Source: QWHO01 sp021404945 (lineage in GTDB: Bacteria; Vulcanimicrobiota; Xenobia; Xenobiales; QWHO01). Taken from it: 64,000 bases of DNA. Positions 35,954 through 44,127 of the stretch are shown piece after piece (positions within the stretch are counted from its first letter, which is position 1; each line of letters starts with the position of its first letter). Below the pieces are notes generated by a model. That model had not been told where the DNA came from. It saw only the letters and a program-made list of their open reading frames with translations, and ran no database searches. The translations under genes were made by a program, and so were the position numbers. Location of the stretch: NCBI GenBank assembly GCA_963169765.1, contig CAUJEN010000174.1:1-64000 (forward strand). The letters run 5' to 3'.

Positions 35954-36454
35954 TCAGGATACCGCCGAGGTCTGAAAGGTGGCTGAAATGGGATGCAGCA
36001 ACACGATCGGGATCACCCGCTCGGTGCGGGCCTGGTAGGCGTCGTAGCCCGGATACAGCTGCACGAAGGCCTTCCACAGCCCGGCCTTGACCTCGGGAGA
36101 AGCCTCCTCGGGCCTGACCGCAAACAGGTGGGGCCCCACCTGGACCCAGCCGTGCCCGGAGTGCTTGAGGTTCTTCCACCAGCCCGGATCGACCGGGCTG
36201 CCCCCGTAGGAGGCCACCACCGCAAACGAGGTGCCGTAGGGCAGGAAAAAGAGGGGGGAAGTGAAGCGCTTGCCGGATTTTCGTCCCACCGTGGTGAGCA
36301 GCAGGTTGGGCACGCCCGCCACCAGGCCGCCCACCACCCCCTGGCTGAGGCGGTAGAGCAGCACATGGGCAGCCGTCATCAGGCGGAGCAGGGGTTTCTT
36401 GGGAAGCAGCCACAGCGACATGCGGGTCATCAGCTCGGAGGTCATGCAGGCCAT
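35954..36454 (-). CDS. DUF385 / deazaflavin-dependent nitroreductase-like protein
   Basis: 166 residues from the ATG at 36454. It has the split beta-barrel signature of the Ddn/DUF385 family: LLTTVGRKSGKRFTSPLFFLPYG, then VVASYGGSPVDPGWWKNLKH. Members with this pattern bind F420, or sometimes other flavins, and reduce varied substrates. The N-terminal helix is hydrophobic and may touch the membrane, as in Ddn. Whether this organism makes F420 cannot be told from the window. A second ATG 9 bases later is an alternative start. Confidence 0.85.
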   Translation of the reverse strand: MACMTSELMTRMSLWLLPKKPLLRLMTAAHVLLYRLSQGVVGGLVAGVPNLLLTTVGRKSGKRFTSPLFFLPYGTSFAVVASYGGSPVDPGWWKNLKHSGHGWVQVGPHLFAVRPEEASPEVKAGLWKAFVQLYPGYDAYQARTERVIPIVLLHPISATFQTSAVS

Positions 36455-36548
36455 GGTAGAGTCTGTCGCTCGGACCGTCAACACTCACAGGATTCGACGG
36501 GAGAGGTGAGAAGATCCGGGCTTCTGATCTACCCGTTGGGAGGGACTC

Positions 36549-36806
36549 TTGCCTCATCGCTACGATTACCGTGTCTACGATCTCCGCGACAAGACCACCG
36601 AGACCGTGCACGAGGTTCTGAATCGGGCCGCCAAGGACGGCTTCCGGTTGCTGCCGATGGCCTACCATGATCAGCAGCACGCCATTTTTGAGCGCCCTCA
36701 CGAGGAAGACGAGTTCGAGTCGATGTCCGAGGACGAGAAGGCTCGCTGGTTCGCAGAGAACGTCGAGTACAACCGCGTCGACGACGAGTGGCAGGGCGCC
36801 AACTGA
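36549..36806 (+). CDS. small DUF4177-like protein, copy 1
   Basis: 85 residues from a TTG at 36549 with GGGAGGG 6-7 bases upstream. It reads as a compact alpha/beta domain: DYRVYDLRDK, helix VHEVLNRAAKDGFRLLP, strand HAIFERP, then an acidic tail ending DDEWQGAN. The pattern of two strands around a helix ending in G-(W/F)-x-L matches the DUF4177 type. Function unknown. Its stop is 1 base before the start of a paralogue. Confidence 0.72.
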   Translation: MPHRYDYRVYDLRDKTTETVHEVLNRAAKDGFRLLPMAYHDQQHAIFERPHEEDEFESMSEDEKARWFAENVEYNRVDDEWQGAN

Positions 36807-36807
36807 G

Positions 36808-37053
36808 GTGCTGATCGACTATCGGGTCATCAAGCTGAGCAATAAGGGTCCCGGAAGCATCGAGGCCCAGCTCAACGAGGCCGCCCGCCAGGGGTTCCGG
36901 CTGGTGAACGTGTCCAACGGCAAGACCTCGATGGCCATTCTCGAGCGGGTGACCGACGAGACCATGGCCGTAGCCGGCGATCACGATGAGCACGCCCGGT
37001 TCATGGCCGAGCGGGCCGGCTGGGGGAGCTCAGAGAGCGGTTGGCAGGGCTAA
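36808..37053 (+). CDS. small DUF4177-like protein, copy 2
   Basis: 81 residues from a GTG at 36808, one base after the stop of the previous gene. Aligned with it: DYRVIKLSNK with DYRVYDLRDK; LNEAARQGFRLV with LNRAAKDGFRLL; AILERV with AIFERP; and the shared ending WQG. A clear tandem duplication with strong divergence. The upstream copy's tail is longer and more acidic. Confidence 0.72.
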   Translation: MLIDYRVIKLSNKGPGSIEAQLNEAARQGFRLVNVSNGKTSMAILERVTDETMAVAGDHDEHARFMAERAGWGSSESGWQG

Positions 37054-37170
37054 AGACAGGTATTGCTCATGACTTCTGAGCTGGAGAGCTCGCGGAGGGC
37101 TCTCCTCGCAGCAGTTCAAAGGGGCCCATCGACCGTTCGGATGACCTGGAGCTTTGCGTGAGCCGTGAAA

Positions 37171-37186
37171 CTGTGTTACTGTGTTC
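37171..37186 (+). promoter_or_regulatory. direct repeat upstream of VapBC, possible operator
   Basis: CTGTGTTA-CTGTGTTC, two adjacent 8-bp copies, ends 5 bases before the antitoxin ATG. Ribbon-helix-helix antitoxins commonly repress their own operon by binding short repeats here. A TTGCGT hexamer (37154-37159) is a weak -35 candidate. Confidence 0.35.
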
Positions 37187-37191
37187 TCGCC

Positions 37192-37455
37192 ATGAAAAAC
37201 ATCACGATTAGCGTGGACGACGAACTCTACCGCTTAGCCCGCATCAAAGCGGCGGAGCAGTCCACCTCGATTTCCGCTCTGTTCAAAGCCTTTCTCATCC
37301 GCCTCACCAGCAGCGAATCGGCCGAGTCTGAGTTCCAACGTCTAGAGCGCGAAGAACAAGAGCTCCGGGCCGAGCTCCGCTCTCGTCGCCTTAGCCTTAA
37401 CCCGGCTCATAACCTCAGCCGCGAAGAGCTTCACGGCCGCAATGCGCTTCGTTGA
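37192..37455 (+). CDS. ribbon-helix-helix antitoxin (VapB-like)
   Basis: 87 residues from the ATG at 37192; an earlier ATG 27 bases upstream would add a Cys-rich stub with no support. The start MKNITISVDDELYRLARIKAAEQSTSISAL is the strand plus helix-turn-helix pattern of CopG/RHH antitoxins. The charged helical C-terminus would bind the toxin. It overlaps the toxin gene by 14 bp. Codon use is visibly less GC-rich than in the neighbours, suggesting acquisition by transfer. Confidence 0.85.
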   Translation: MKNITISVDDELYRLARIKAAEQSTSISALFKAFLIRLTSSESAESEFQRLEREEQELRAELRSRRLSLNPAHNLSREELHGRNALR

Positions 37456-37855
37456 TACCAACATCCTGCTCTACTCGCTCGATCTTGAGCCTGCGCACCC
37501 CACCAAAACCGTCATCGCAACCCGGATCCTGGTCAGCACCGACCTTGTCCTCTCCGTGCAAGTGCTCCAAGAATTTTACGTTCAAGCAACCCACCCTCGA
37601 CGGCCCGATGCTCTGCCTCACGACATCGCAGTTCGCCTGATTCAGAAATGGCTCCGCTTTCGCGTTCAGGAAAACACGGTCGCCGTCTTCCAGTCGGCTT
37701 TAGAGCTCAAGGACCGTTTCCAAATCTCCTTTTGGGACGCCGCCATCCTCGCCTCCGCCAAAGCCGCCCGCTGCGGTGAAGTCCTCAGTGAAGATCTGAA
37801 CCACAGCCAGGACTACGACGGTGTGACAGCCATCAATCCCTTCATCGAGTTGTGA
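37442..37855 (+). CDS. PIN-domain toxin (VapC-like)
   Basis: 137 residues, one PIN domain. The acidic residues of the nuclease site are present: FVDTNILL (D5), VLQEFY (E44), SFWDAAILAS (D99) and SEDLNHS (D118). PIN toxins cleave RNA, often tRNA or rRNA, when freed from the antitoxin. It overlaps the antitoxin gene by 14 bp, typical of coupled translation. It shares the lower-GC codon use of its partner. Confidence 0.9.
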   Translation: MRFVDTNILLYSLDLEPAHPTKTVIATRILVSTDLVLSVQVLQEFYVQATHPRRPDALPHDIAVRLIQKWLRFRVQENTVAVFQSALELKDRFQISFWDAAILASAKAARCGEVLSEDLNHSQDYDGVTAINPFIEL

Positions 37856-37867
37856 GGGGGCCCCCGG

Positions 37868-37936
37868 CTGCTCGGGCTTGTCGGCTTGGAGCCGCGCAAC
37901 CAGGATGATTTGGATCGACTGATCGACGCTGCTTAA
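37868..37936 (+). pseudogene. possible C-terminal gene fragment
   Basis: After the VapC gene a plus-strand frame reads LLGLVGLEPRNQDDLDRLIDAA and stops at 37936. It looks like the real C-terminus of a lost protein but is too short to identify. Confidence 0.25.
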
Positions 37937-37966
37937 GCTGCAGCCAGGTTCCGGCGCGTAACTTGC

Positions 37967-40033
37967 CTACCCCTGGTTGGCCGCCATCAGTCCGATGGCG
38001 GTGGCCAGCATGGCTAACAGGGCGCTGACCAGCGACTCGCCCGCCACCAGCCCCGAGGCGATAGGCACGTTGTAGGTCTCCTGGGATTTCGGCGCGGCCT
38101 TGAGCCAGATCAGCGCGATCAGGGCGCCGATGGTGAAGGCCAGGGCGTTGCTGAAGGTCACCACCCAGCCCAGCCCCAACCCCATGGCGCTTGGCAAGTA
38201 GGGACGCGCTTTGGGGAAAGTTTTCTCCAGGATCGGGATCAGGCAGCCGAGGAAGGCCCCGATGACGGCCGCAATGACCGCTGACTGGGGCAGGCTGGCC
38301 CAGCCCTTGGACAGCACCTGGGCCACCGCCACCCAGGTCAGCGTGGCCGGCAGGGGAAAGGCCTCCAGTTTCTCGATCGTGGGCACCATCAGGTACCAGG
38401 CCGGCACGATGGCCAGGGTGCCGAAGAAGATGCCGATGAACTGGGCGATGAACTGCTTTTTGGGGTTGGCCCCCAGCAGGTAGCCGCTCTTGAGGTCAGT
38501 CAACAGGTCGGCCGAGGAGCTGGCGCTGTTGGCCGCCACCCCGGCCGACATCAGGTTGTGGGTCACGTTGCCGGGGGAGAGGAAGGCGAAGATCAACTGC
38601 ATCACCTTGCCCATGGCCCCGATGGGGGTGGTATCGGTCTCACCGGTGGCCCGGCAGGCCACCAGAGACAGGACGAACGACATGGCGACCGCCACCAACC
38701 CGGCGAAGAAGTTGATGTGGAAGGCGGCCATCTGGACCACCAGCATGGCGATCGTGATGGGCACCATTCCGGCCACCAGCCAGGAGCCGGGAACCTCGAT
38801 TCGGGCCATTTCCTCGAGCTTTTCCTGGCTCACCTTGGAGGCGCCCCCGCTCTTGAGGATGTTGAAGGAGCGGGCCACGGTACGCCACTGCAGAGCCAGC
38901 GACATCAAGCTGGCGAACACCATCACGGCGGTCCCGCCCCAGAGCGACCAGCGCGTGGGCGCGAACAGGGTGCCGCCCCCACCGGTGGGGATGGACACGA
39001 CGTAGCCCTCCACACCGGCCTGGGCCAGGTCGAGCCCGATCAGGTAAGGGGCGATGAAGACATAGAGCAAGACCGAGGCCACCAGCATCGAGAGGGAGAC
39101 CCGCAGCCCCACGATCATGCCGGCCGCGATCAACAGGGCGCTGGGCTCGAAGCTGAAGCCGGCCAGCTTCTTGCCGGCCACCTGCATGAAGCCGCTGTGG
39201 GGCACCTCAGCCGGGATCTGGACACTGAACAGGTGCTCTTTCATCCAGCCGAAGAACCGGTCGGTGGCCTTGAACATCCCTTCCTCGGTCTTCAGGATGG
39301 CGATGATGGCGGCGCAGAAGAGGGCGATGACCAGGGCGTAGGCTTTTCGCACTGCCTCCTTGCCCTCGCTGTAGAGGCTCCGCAGGGTGGTGGCGGCGGC
39401 AATGCCCGAGGGGAAGGGCAGTTGCTCCTGGTTGATCATCTGGCGTTTCATCGGGATGGCCAGGAAGACCCCCATGGCGCCCGTGGCCAGGGTGAAGCTG
39501 CCCACGATCCACCAGGGCTGGTGCGTGTGGGAGGGGTCGAGGATCATCAGGGCCCCGAAGGCGGTGGCGATGGTGGCCCCGGTGGAGTAGCCGGCCGCCG
39601 AGGCGGTGGACTGCATGCAGTTGTTCTCCAGGATGGACATCTGGCTCAAACGCCCACCCGACATCAGCCGGAAGAAGTTCCAGATCACGTAGGAGATGAC
39701 GCAGGCGGTGATGGCCACCCCGAAGGCCCAGCCCACCTTGAGCGTGGTGTAGAGGTTGGAGACGGACATGGCCATCCCCAGCAGTCCCCCCATGGCCACC
39801 GCGCGGAAGGTAAGCTGGGGCATCTTGTCGCCCTGGTAGACGTGGGTGTACCAGTGCAGGTCCTTCTCCTCGGGGCTGGCGTCGTGGGCCGGGGGCTGGA
39901 CCTGGAGCGAGCCGATGGGGGCGGGCTCTTCCTCCGCCGGCTCGAACGGGTCGTCGGGAACCTCGGTGAAGGTCTCGGCATGGCCCCCGATGGGGAGCCC
40001 TTCAAGCTGGGAGGGGTGCTCTTTCTCGTCCAT
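37967..40033 (-). CDS. OPT-family oligopeptide transporter
   Basis: 688 residues. A polar, acidic N-terminal tail of about 70 residues (Pro/Glu-rich) precedes 14 or more membrane segments. Signatures of the bacterial OPT branch are visible: SVSNLYTTLKVGWAFGVAI, the ENNCMQSTASAAGYSTG stretch and EQLPFPSGIAAA. The family imports small peptides or metal-chelates by proton coupling in the inner membrane. The ATG at 40033 follows a GGGGGG stretch. It is monocistronic, convergent with VapC. Confidence 0.93.
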   Translation of the reverse strand: MDEKEHPSQLEGLPIGGHAETFTEVPDDPFEPAEEEPAPIGSLQVQPPAHDASPEEKDLHWYTHVYQGDKMPQLTFRAVAMGGLLGMAMSVSNLYTTLKVGWAFGVAITACVISYVIWNFFRLMSGGRLSQMSILENNCMQSTASAAGYSTGATIATAFGALMILDPSHTHQPWWIVGSFTLATGAMGVFLAIPMKRQMINQEQLPFPSGIAAATTLRSLYSEGKEAVRKAYALVIALFCAAIIAILKTEEGMFKATDRFFGWMKEHLFSVQIPAEVPHSGFMQVAGKKLAGFSFEPSALLIAAGMIVGLRVSLSMLVASVLLYVFIAPYLIGLDLAQAGVEGYVVSIPTGGGGTLFAPTRWSLWGGTAVMVFASLMSLALQWRTVARSFNILKSGGASKVSQEKLEEMARIEVPGSWLVAGMVPITIAMLVVQMAAFHINFFAGLVAVAMSFVLSLVACRATGETDTTPIGAMGKVMQLIFAFLSPGNVTHNLMSAGVAANSASSSADLLTDLKSGYLLGANPKKQFIAQFIGIFFGTLAIVPAWYLMVPTIEKLEAFPLPATLTWVAVAQVLSKGWASLPQSAVIAAVIGAFLGCLIPILEKTFPKARPYLPSAMGLGLGWVVTFSNALAFTIGALIALIWLKAAPKSQETYNVPIASGLVAGESLVSALLAMLATAIGLMAANQG

Positions 40034-40461
40034 AACCCCCCGAATGTATCCAACCCGGCCTGGCGGGGGGTTAGCAGTCTGTTAACGGGCGACTCGCATT
40101 CCAACATCGCTCAGCCCAGAGTGCAGCAAGCGGCCGTTTTCCCGCAGTTGTGCGTTCTCCGCGGCCTGACCTGGCCTGAGTCAGAACGCGGGGGAGTCGT
40201 TTTATCCTCCCTCGCAGAGACTGTCCCGTGCCACAGCACTTTGGAAGCGGTTCGAAACAGTTTCTCACCGCACGATGCGTGGCGCGGTCAAGGCGACGAA
40301 GCGCAAGGCGGGGGCCTTAAGGCAAACGCGCCAACTCGCCGCGCAGCACATCTCGCAGATAGAGCAGCTCCTTTCCTCAAGGCCGCCCCCGAAGCTCACC
40401 TCGGCGCGGTCGCTACTCCCTGCCGAACTTGTGTTGGGCGTCGCGCAGCCGGAAAACGATG
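40034..40461. other. 428-bp non-coding stretch
   Basis: Between the OPT gene and the LysR remnant. I see only a weak inverted repeat (GCGTTCT at 40152-40158 with AGAACGC at 40183-40189) and open frames with no coding character. It may hold the OPT promoter on the minus strand, but no convincing hexamers were found. Confidence 0.4.
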
Positions 40462-41043
40462 TTAAGGGGTTTCCGGCTGCGTTCCTAGCTCGATGAACCG
40501 ACGAACCCTGGGGGGCACGAAACGCTGGGGGGGGGTAAACGAACGCCAGTCGCTGGCTCTCCGGGCGGAAATCTACGGTCCAGCCGGAGAGGACGCTGAT
40601 GAGGTCCCCCACCGCCTGCTCGTCCTCGCAGATGAGCGGCGGAAACAAGCCGATGCCAGCGCCCCTCAGGACAAAGGCTTTGGATGCCTCCAAATCGTCC
40701 ACGGCCAGCCGGGAGCGCAAAGTGACCTCGACACGTCTTGTCTTGCTTTTTAGCCAGAGTTTCGGTGGCAAGCTCTGCGGCCGTATGAATTCGTGCTCTG
40801 CCAGCTCCTCGGGAGCCTGCGGCAGGCCGCGCTCGTTGCCGTAGGCTCGGCTCGCCCAGAGGCAGGCCGGGGTTTCCCGAAATGGTTTGACGACCAGGTT
40901 AGAGGTGCTGGGGCCGCCCGCGCGGATGGCCAGATCCACGCCCTCTGCGATCAGGTCGACCATCCGGTTGGTGAGCATGAGCTCGACCTGCGTTTTCGGG
41001 TAGAGCGCAAGATAGCGCATCACCAGGCCTGGCAAGGTTGGCC
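40462..41043 (-). pseudogene. LysR-type regulator remnant (no DNA-binding domain, frameshifted)
   Basis: The minus strand encodes most of a LysR substrate-binding domain: PGLVMRYLALYPKTQVELML, then MVDLIAEGVDLAIRAG, then LVLRGAGIGLFP-like text and LAFVYPP. The winged-helix N-terminus is absent. At the C-terminus the frame is lost in a run of C (around 40529-40537 on the plus strand): removing one C restores RFVPPRVRRFIELGTQPETP and a stop at 40462. So it is truncated at one end and shifted at the other, unless the homopolymer is a sequencing error. At 41016-41043 it meets plus-strand coding sequence of a different gene. Confidence 0.65.
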
Positions 41044-41126
41044 TGAACCGCGAGGTGGCCGACCAGCTTGCCCGCTCCATGGAACAAGCCAAAGAGGAAA
41101 ACAATAAGGAGGTAGCCCCGCGATGA
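41016..41126 (+). pseudogene. 3' remnant of the gene upstream of the coiled-coil gene
   Basis: A plus-strand frame ending at the TGA of 41124-41126 reads VGLNREVADQLARSMEQAKE then ENNKEVAPR. It has convincing coding composition but no start. Its stop overlaps the ATG of the next gene (ATGA), as in an operon. It therefore looks like the surviving tail of a gene whose front was replaced by the LysR remnant. An ATG at 41079 could still express a 15-residue leader. Confidence 0.4.
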
Positions 41127-41752
41127 AGACCGACGAAGAGCCCTGTGTGATCCTGGTGGGCCTCGAGCTCGACGAGCTTGAGTGGACCATCGACGCCCTG
41201 GAAGCCCAGATGAGCCAGACTCCCGACCAGCGCTCCGGCCGACTTCAGCAGGCGCGCCAGCGCGTGTCTGAAGTGCTCGACCAGATCAAGGGGGAGATCG
41301 CCCGTACCCAGGCGCTGGCCGAGGAGAAGAAGGCCAGGCTGGCTGCCGCTGTGGACGAGCTCAAGGTGCAGTTGGCTCTGGGCCAGGCCGAGGCCCGTGA
41401 GAGCCTGGAAGTCGAGCGCCAGAAGCTGGACCGGGCGCTGGCGGAGTTCGAAGCGACCGAACGGTTGGAGCTGCTCCGCATGGAGCGCTCTCTCGAGCAT
41501 TACTACGAGCACGCCAGGGACCGTCTGAAGGCCGAGCTGAACGCCGCGGCCATCCGCGTGCGCGAGGAGAAGGCTCACGTCGGGGCGGCCTTTGCCAGGC
41601 GGAAGGAGGAGCTGCGCTCTCAACTCTTGCGCCACAAGCAGCTGCTTGAGGCAGAGCGCCAGAGGCGTGAGGAGAAATGGCAGCAGTTCCAGTCTGACGT
41701 GCGTCCGGCCATCCGCGAGATCGGCGACGCCGTCAACCAGCTCCTGCGCTGA
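41123..41752 (+). CDS. coiled-coil protein
   Basis: 209 residues from the ATG at 41123, which has AGGAGGT upstream. Nearly all helical with dense heptads of Leu/Ala and Glu/Arg/Lys from about residue 20 to 200. No membrane segment and no catalytic motif. It resembles structural or scaffold proteins and membrane-shaping helical proteins in composition only. Translation is probably coupled to the remnant upstream frame (ATGA overlap). Confidence 0.82.
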   Translation: MKTDEEPCVILVGLELDELEWTIDALEAQMSQTPDQRSGRLQQARQRVSEVLDQIKGEIARTQALAEEKKARLAAAVDELKVQLALGQAEARESLEVERQKLDRALAEFEATERLELLRMERSLEHYYEHARDRLKAELNAAAIRVREEKAHVGAAFARRKEELRSQLLRHKQLLEAERQRREEKWQQFQSDVRPAIREIGDAVNQLLR

Positions 41753-41898
41753 GGGGTGGCGCCTCGGAGCGTCAGCGAGGGAAGGGCCTGCTGACGCTCC
41801 GTTCGCTCACCTCAGGCCGTTGCCAGCGATGGTGGTCTCGATGCCAGCCTGCTCCCGGAAAGGTCAAAGAGCCGCTAAAGAGAACTCTTGTCTTCTTC

Positions 41899-43410
41899 AT
41901 GTCCAACGAGCCCTGGGCGGACGGCCCTTCCATCCTGTCGGTCCTGGAGAGCTGGGAAGGCCCGGGCGAGCCGCCCCTGCCCGACGAGCAGGCTGATGGC
42001 CTGCGCTGGGCCGCCGGCGCCCAGGACGGCGTGCTCAGCCACCACACGGCCGCCCTCGACGAGGGGAAGGAGGCTGACCTGGTCTACCGGGCCGTGGAGC
42101 TGGTCCGGGGCTCGGTGGACTCCGAGCAAGCCCGGGCCGAGCTCTACCGCTTCTGCATGGATGAGCCCGTGCTGGCCCTGGTGGACCCTTTGCTCGACGA
42201 GCTGCGCCGGCGGGGCCTGGCCAACCAGGTGCGCCCGGTGGCCACCTTCCTGATCCAGAAGGCAAGCCACCGCGGGCCACTCAAGCTGGGCATCTCGCTC
42301 TTGTCGGTAGGAGGCCGGCTGGAGGACATCGGGGTGCTCAAGAAGCTGGCCCGCCACGACGAGTTCACCCTGTACGCGGCCGTGGCCGGGGCCCAGCTGG
42401 CCGGGCCCGACCCCACCAACCTGTGGTGGGACATGGCCCGGCACGTGCGCGGTTGGGGCAAGATCCACCTGGTGGAGCGGCTGGTGGACTACGCCCCCGG
42501 CAAGCCGGATCTTCGCCGCTGGTTGCTCGAGGAGGGTTGCGACAACTCCGTGATGCCCGAGTACCTGGCCTACGCCTGCGCCACCGGAGGCCAGCTGCAC
42601 CGGGCCCTGGAGCAGGACAACCCGGGCCCGCGGGTGCTCGACGGCGCCTGCCTCATCATGGGGGCTTTGCTCGAGGGCGGCCCGGCCATGGATATCGACG
42701 ATTACGAGGAGGGCCTGCAGGCCGTCAGCTTGCTGCTCGGCCACCTCGAGCAGCAGGCCAGCTTCGAGCAGCTCACCTTCGTGGGTGAGCTGGAAAGCTG
42801 GCTCTCCAACCGCGACACCGACTGGAGCCTGCGCGAGCCTCTCGGCTGGACCCCCGAGCGCCGCCAGGCCCTGCTGGAGCGCTGTCGCCGATTGCTCGAG
42901 CGGCCTCAATGGCCGGAGCAGCTGCGTCAGGCCTACCAGAGCGACGACTTCGCCCTGCGCCACCGAGCCTGGACCCTGGCCCCCCGGCTGGGGGTGGACC
43001 TGTGGGAGGAGGCCTTCACGCGTCTTCAGACCCAGGAGTCGCTCGATCCCTTCCTCTACTGGGGTTTGCTCGAGCGCGGCGACCTGGCTCGCCACCAGCG
43101 GGTCTACGACCAGGCCGAGGCGGCCCTGCCGCTCAGCTCGATGGCTCTGGGTCCGGCCGAGAAGTATGCCGCCGGGCTCGAGCACACCTGTCTTGAGTTC
43201 TTGCTCCAGGCGATGACGGCCGAGACCTACCGCGACCGACTGGTGGCCACCGGCCTTCGCAGTCCCGGCATTCGCTGCCGCAGCCTGGCGGTGGGCGTCC
43301 TGGAGAAGACCGCCCCCGGTCCGCTGGCCAGGGTGGCCATGGAGCAGTCCCTGCAAGACGAGGTCGTGCTTCGGGTCAAGGAGCGCCTGCAGGCCCTGCG
43401 TCGCGACTGA
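41899..43410 (+). CDS. HEAT-like helical repeat protein, conserved unknown
   Basis: 503 residues, soluble, helical throughout. The motifs HDEFTLYAAVAGAQL, GWGKIHLVERLVDYAPG, CDNSVMPEYLAYACATGGQL and EGGPAMDIDDYEEGLQA match, from memory, an uncharacterised family known in Clostridia. Helix pairs suggest a HEAT/armadillo-type superhelix, hence a protein-binding role; this is inference. No strong ribosome site precedes the ATG. It ends 39 bp before the KtrA gene and may share its transcript. Confidence 0.78.
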   Translation: MSNEPWADGPSILSVLESWEGPGEPPLPDEQADGLRWAAGAQDGVLSHHTAALDEGKEADLVYRAVELVRGSVDSEQARAELYRFCMDEPVLALVDPLLDELRRRGLANQVRPVATFLIQKASHRGPLKLGISLLSVGGRLEDIGVLKKLARHDEFTLYAAVAGAQLAGPDPTNLWWDMARHVRGWGKIHLVERLVDYAPGKPDLRRWLLEEGCDNSVMPEYLAYACATGGQLHRALEQDNPGPRVLDGACLIMGALLEGGPAMDIDDYEEGLQAVSLLLGHLEQQASFEQLTFVGELESWLSNRDTDWSLREPLGWTPERRQALLERCRRLLERPQWPEQLRQAYQSDDFALRHRAWTLAPRLGVDLWEEAFTRLQTQESLDPFLYWGLLERGDLARHQRVYDQAEAALPLSSMALGPAEKYAAGLEHTCLEFLLQAMTAETYRDRLVATGLRSPGIRCRSLAVGVLEKTAPGPLARVAMEQSLQDEVVLRVKERLQALRRD

Positions 43411-43449
43411 GAAGGGCCCGCCCCGGGTCGCCCAGAACCACCGGCCCCG

Positions 43450-44127
43450 ATGGCAAGACGCGAGGGACCCTCCGAATTCGTTGTCGTCGGGCTGGGCCGT
43501 TTCGGCTACAGCCTGGCCTTGAAGCTTACCCAGCTCGGTCACAGCGTGCTGGCCATCGACTCCAATGCCCGGCTGGTGCAGGAGGTCTCCGGCGAGCTGC
43601 CCGGAGCCGTGGCGCTAGACGCCACCGACGAGGAGGCCCTGCGCGAGATCGGGGTGGAGTACTTTCCCACCGCCGTGGTGGCCATCGGGGACGACTTCGA
43701 GAGCAACATCCTGGTTACGTCCCTGCTCAAGGAGCTGGGGATCGGCCAGGTGATCTGCAAGGCCTCCACCATACGCCAGCAGAAGATCCTGCAGCGGGTG
43801 GGAGCCGACGCCGTGCTGCTGCCCGAGCACGAGGCCGGGGTGCGCCTGGCCACCGAGCTGGCCTCGCCCGGCAAGGTGCTGGAGCGGCTCGAGCTGCAGC
43901 CCGGAATCAGCGTCAGTGAGGTGCCCTGTCCCGACCAGCTGGCCGGAAAGAGGCTGGTTGACCTGGACCTGCCCAAGCACCTGGGCGTGACCGTGGTGGC
44001 CGTGCGCGGGGCGCGCGAAGTGGCCATGCCCGGCCCGGACGAGACCCTGCGGGCGGGTGACCGGCTGGTGCTGGTGGGCACCGATCAGGATATCGCGCGC
44101 CTGGAAACCTGGCATCCTGCCAGATGA
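43450..44127 (+). CDS. ktrA: potassium uptake regulator KtrA/TrkA
   Basis: 225 residues. N-terminal RCK domain with a Rossmann nucleotide loop VVVGLGRFG and the acidic ligand D37 (LAIDSN), then a C-terminal RCK_C domain (VSEVPCPDQLAGKRLVDLDLP). It forms the cytosolic ring that gates the membrane subunit in response to ATP/ADP or NAD(H). One copy of each domain, and the size, fit KtrA rather than the doubled TrkA. Its stop overlaps the next start by 4 bp (ATGA). Confidence 0.93.
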   Translation: MARREGPSEFVVVGLGRFGYSLALKLTQLGHSVLAIDSNARLVQEVSGELPGAVALDATDEEALREIGVEYFPTAVVAIGDDFESNILVTSLLKELGIGQVICKASTIRQQKILQRVGADAVLLPEHEAGVRLATELASPGKVLERLELQPGISVSEVPCPDQLAGKRLVDLDLPKHLGVTVVAVRGAREVAMPGPDETLRAGDRLVLVGTDQDIARLETWHPAR

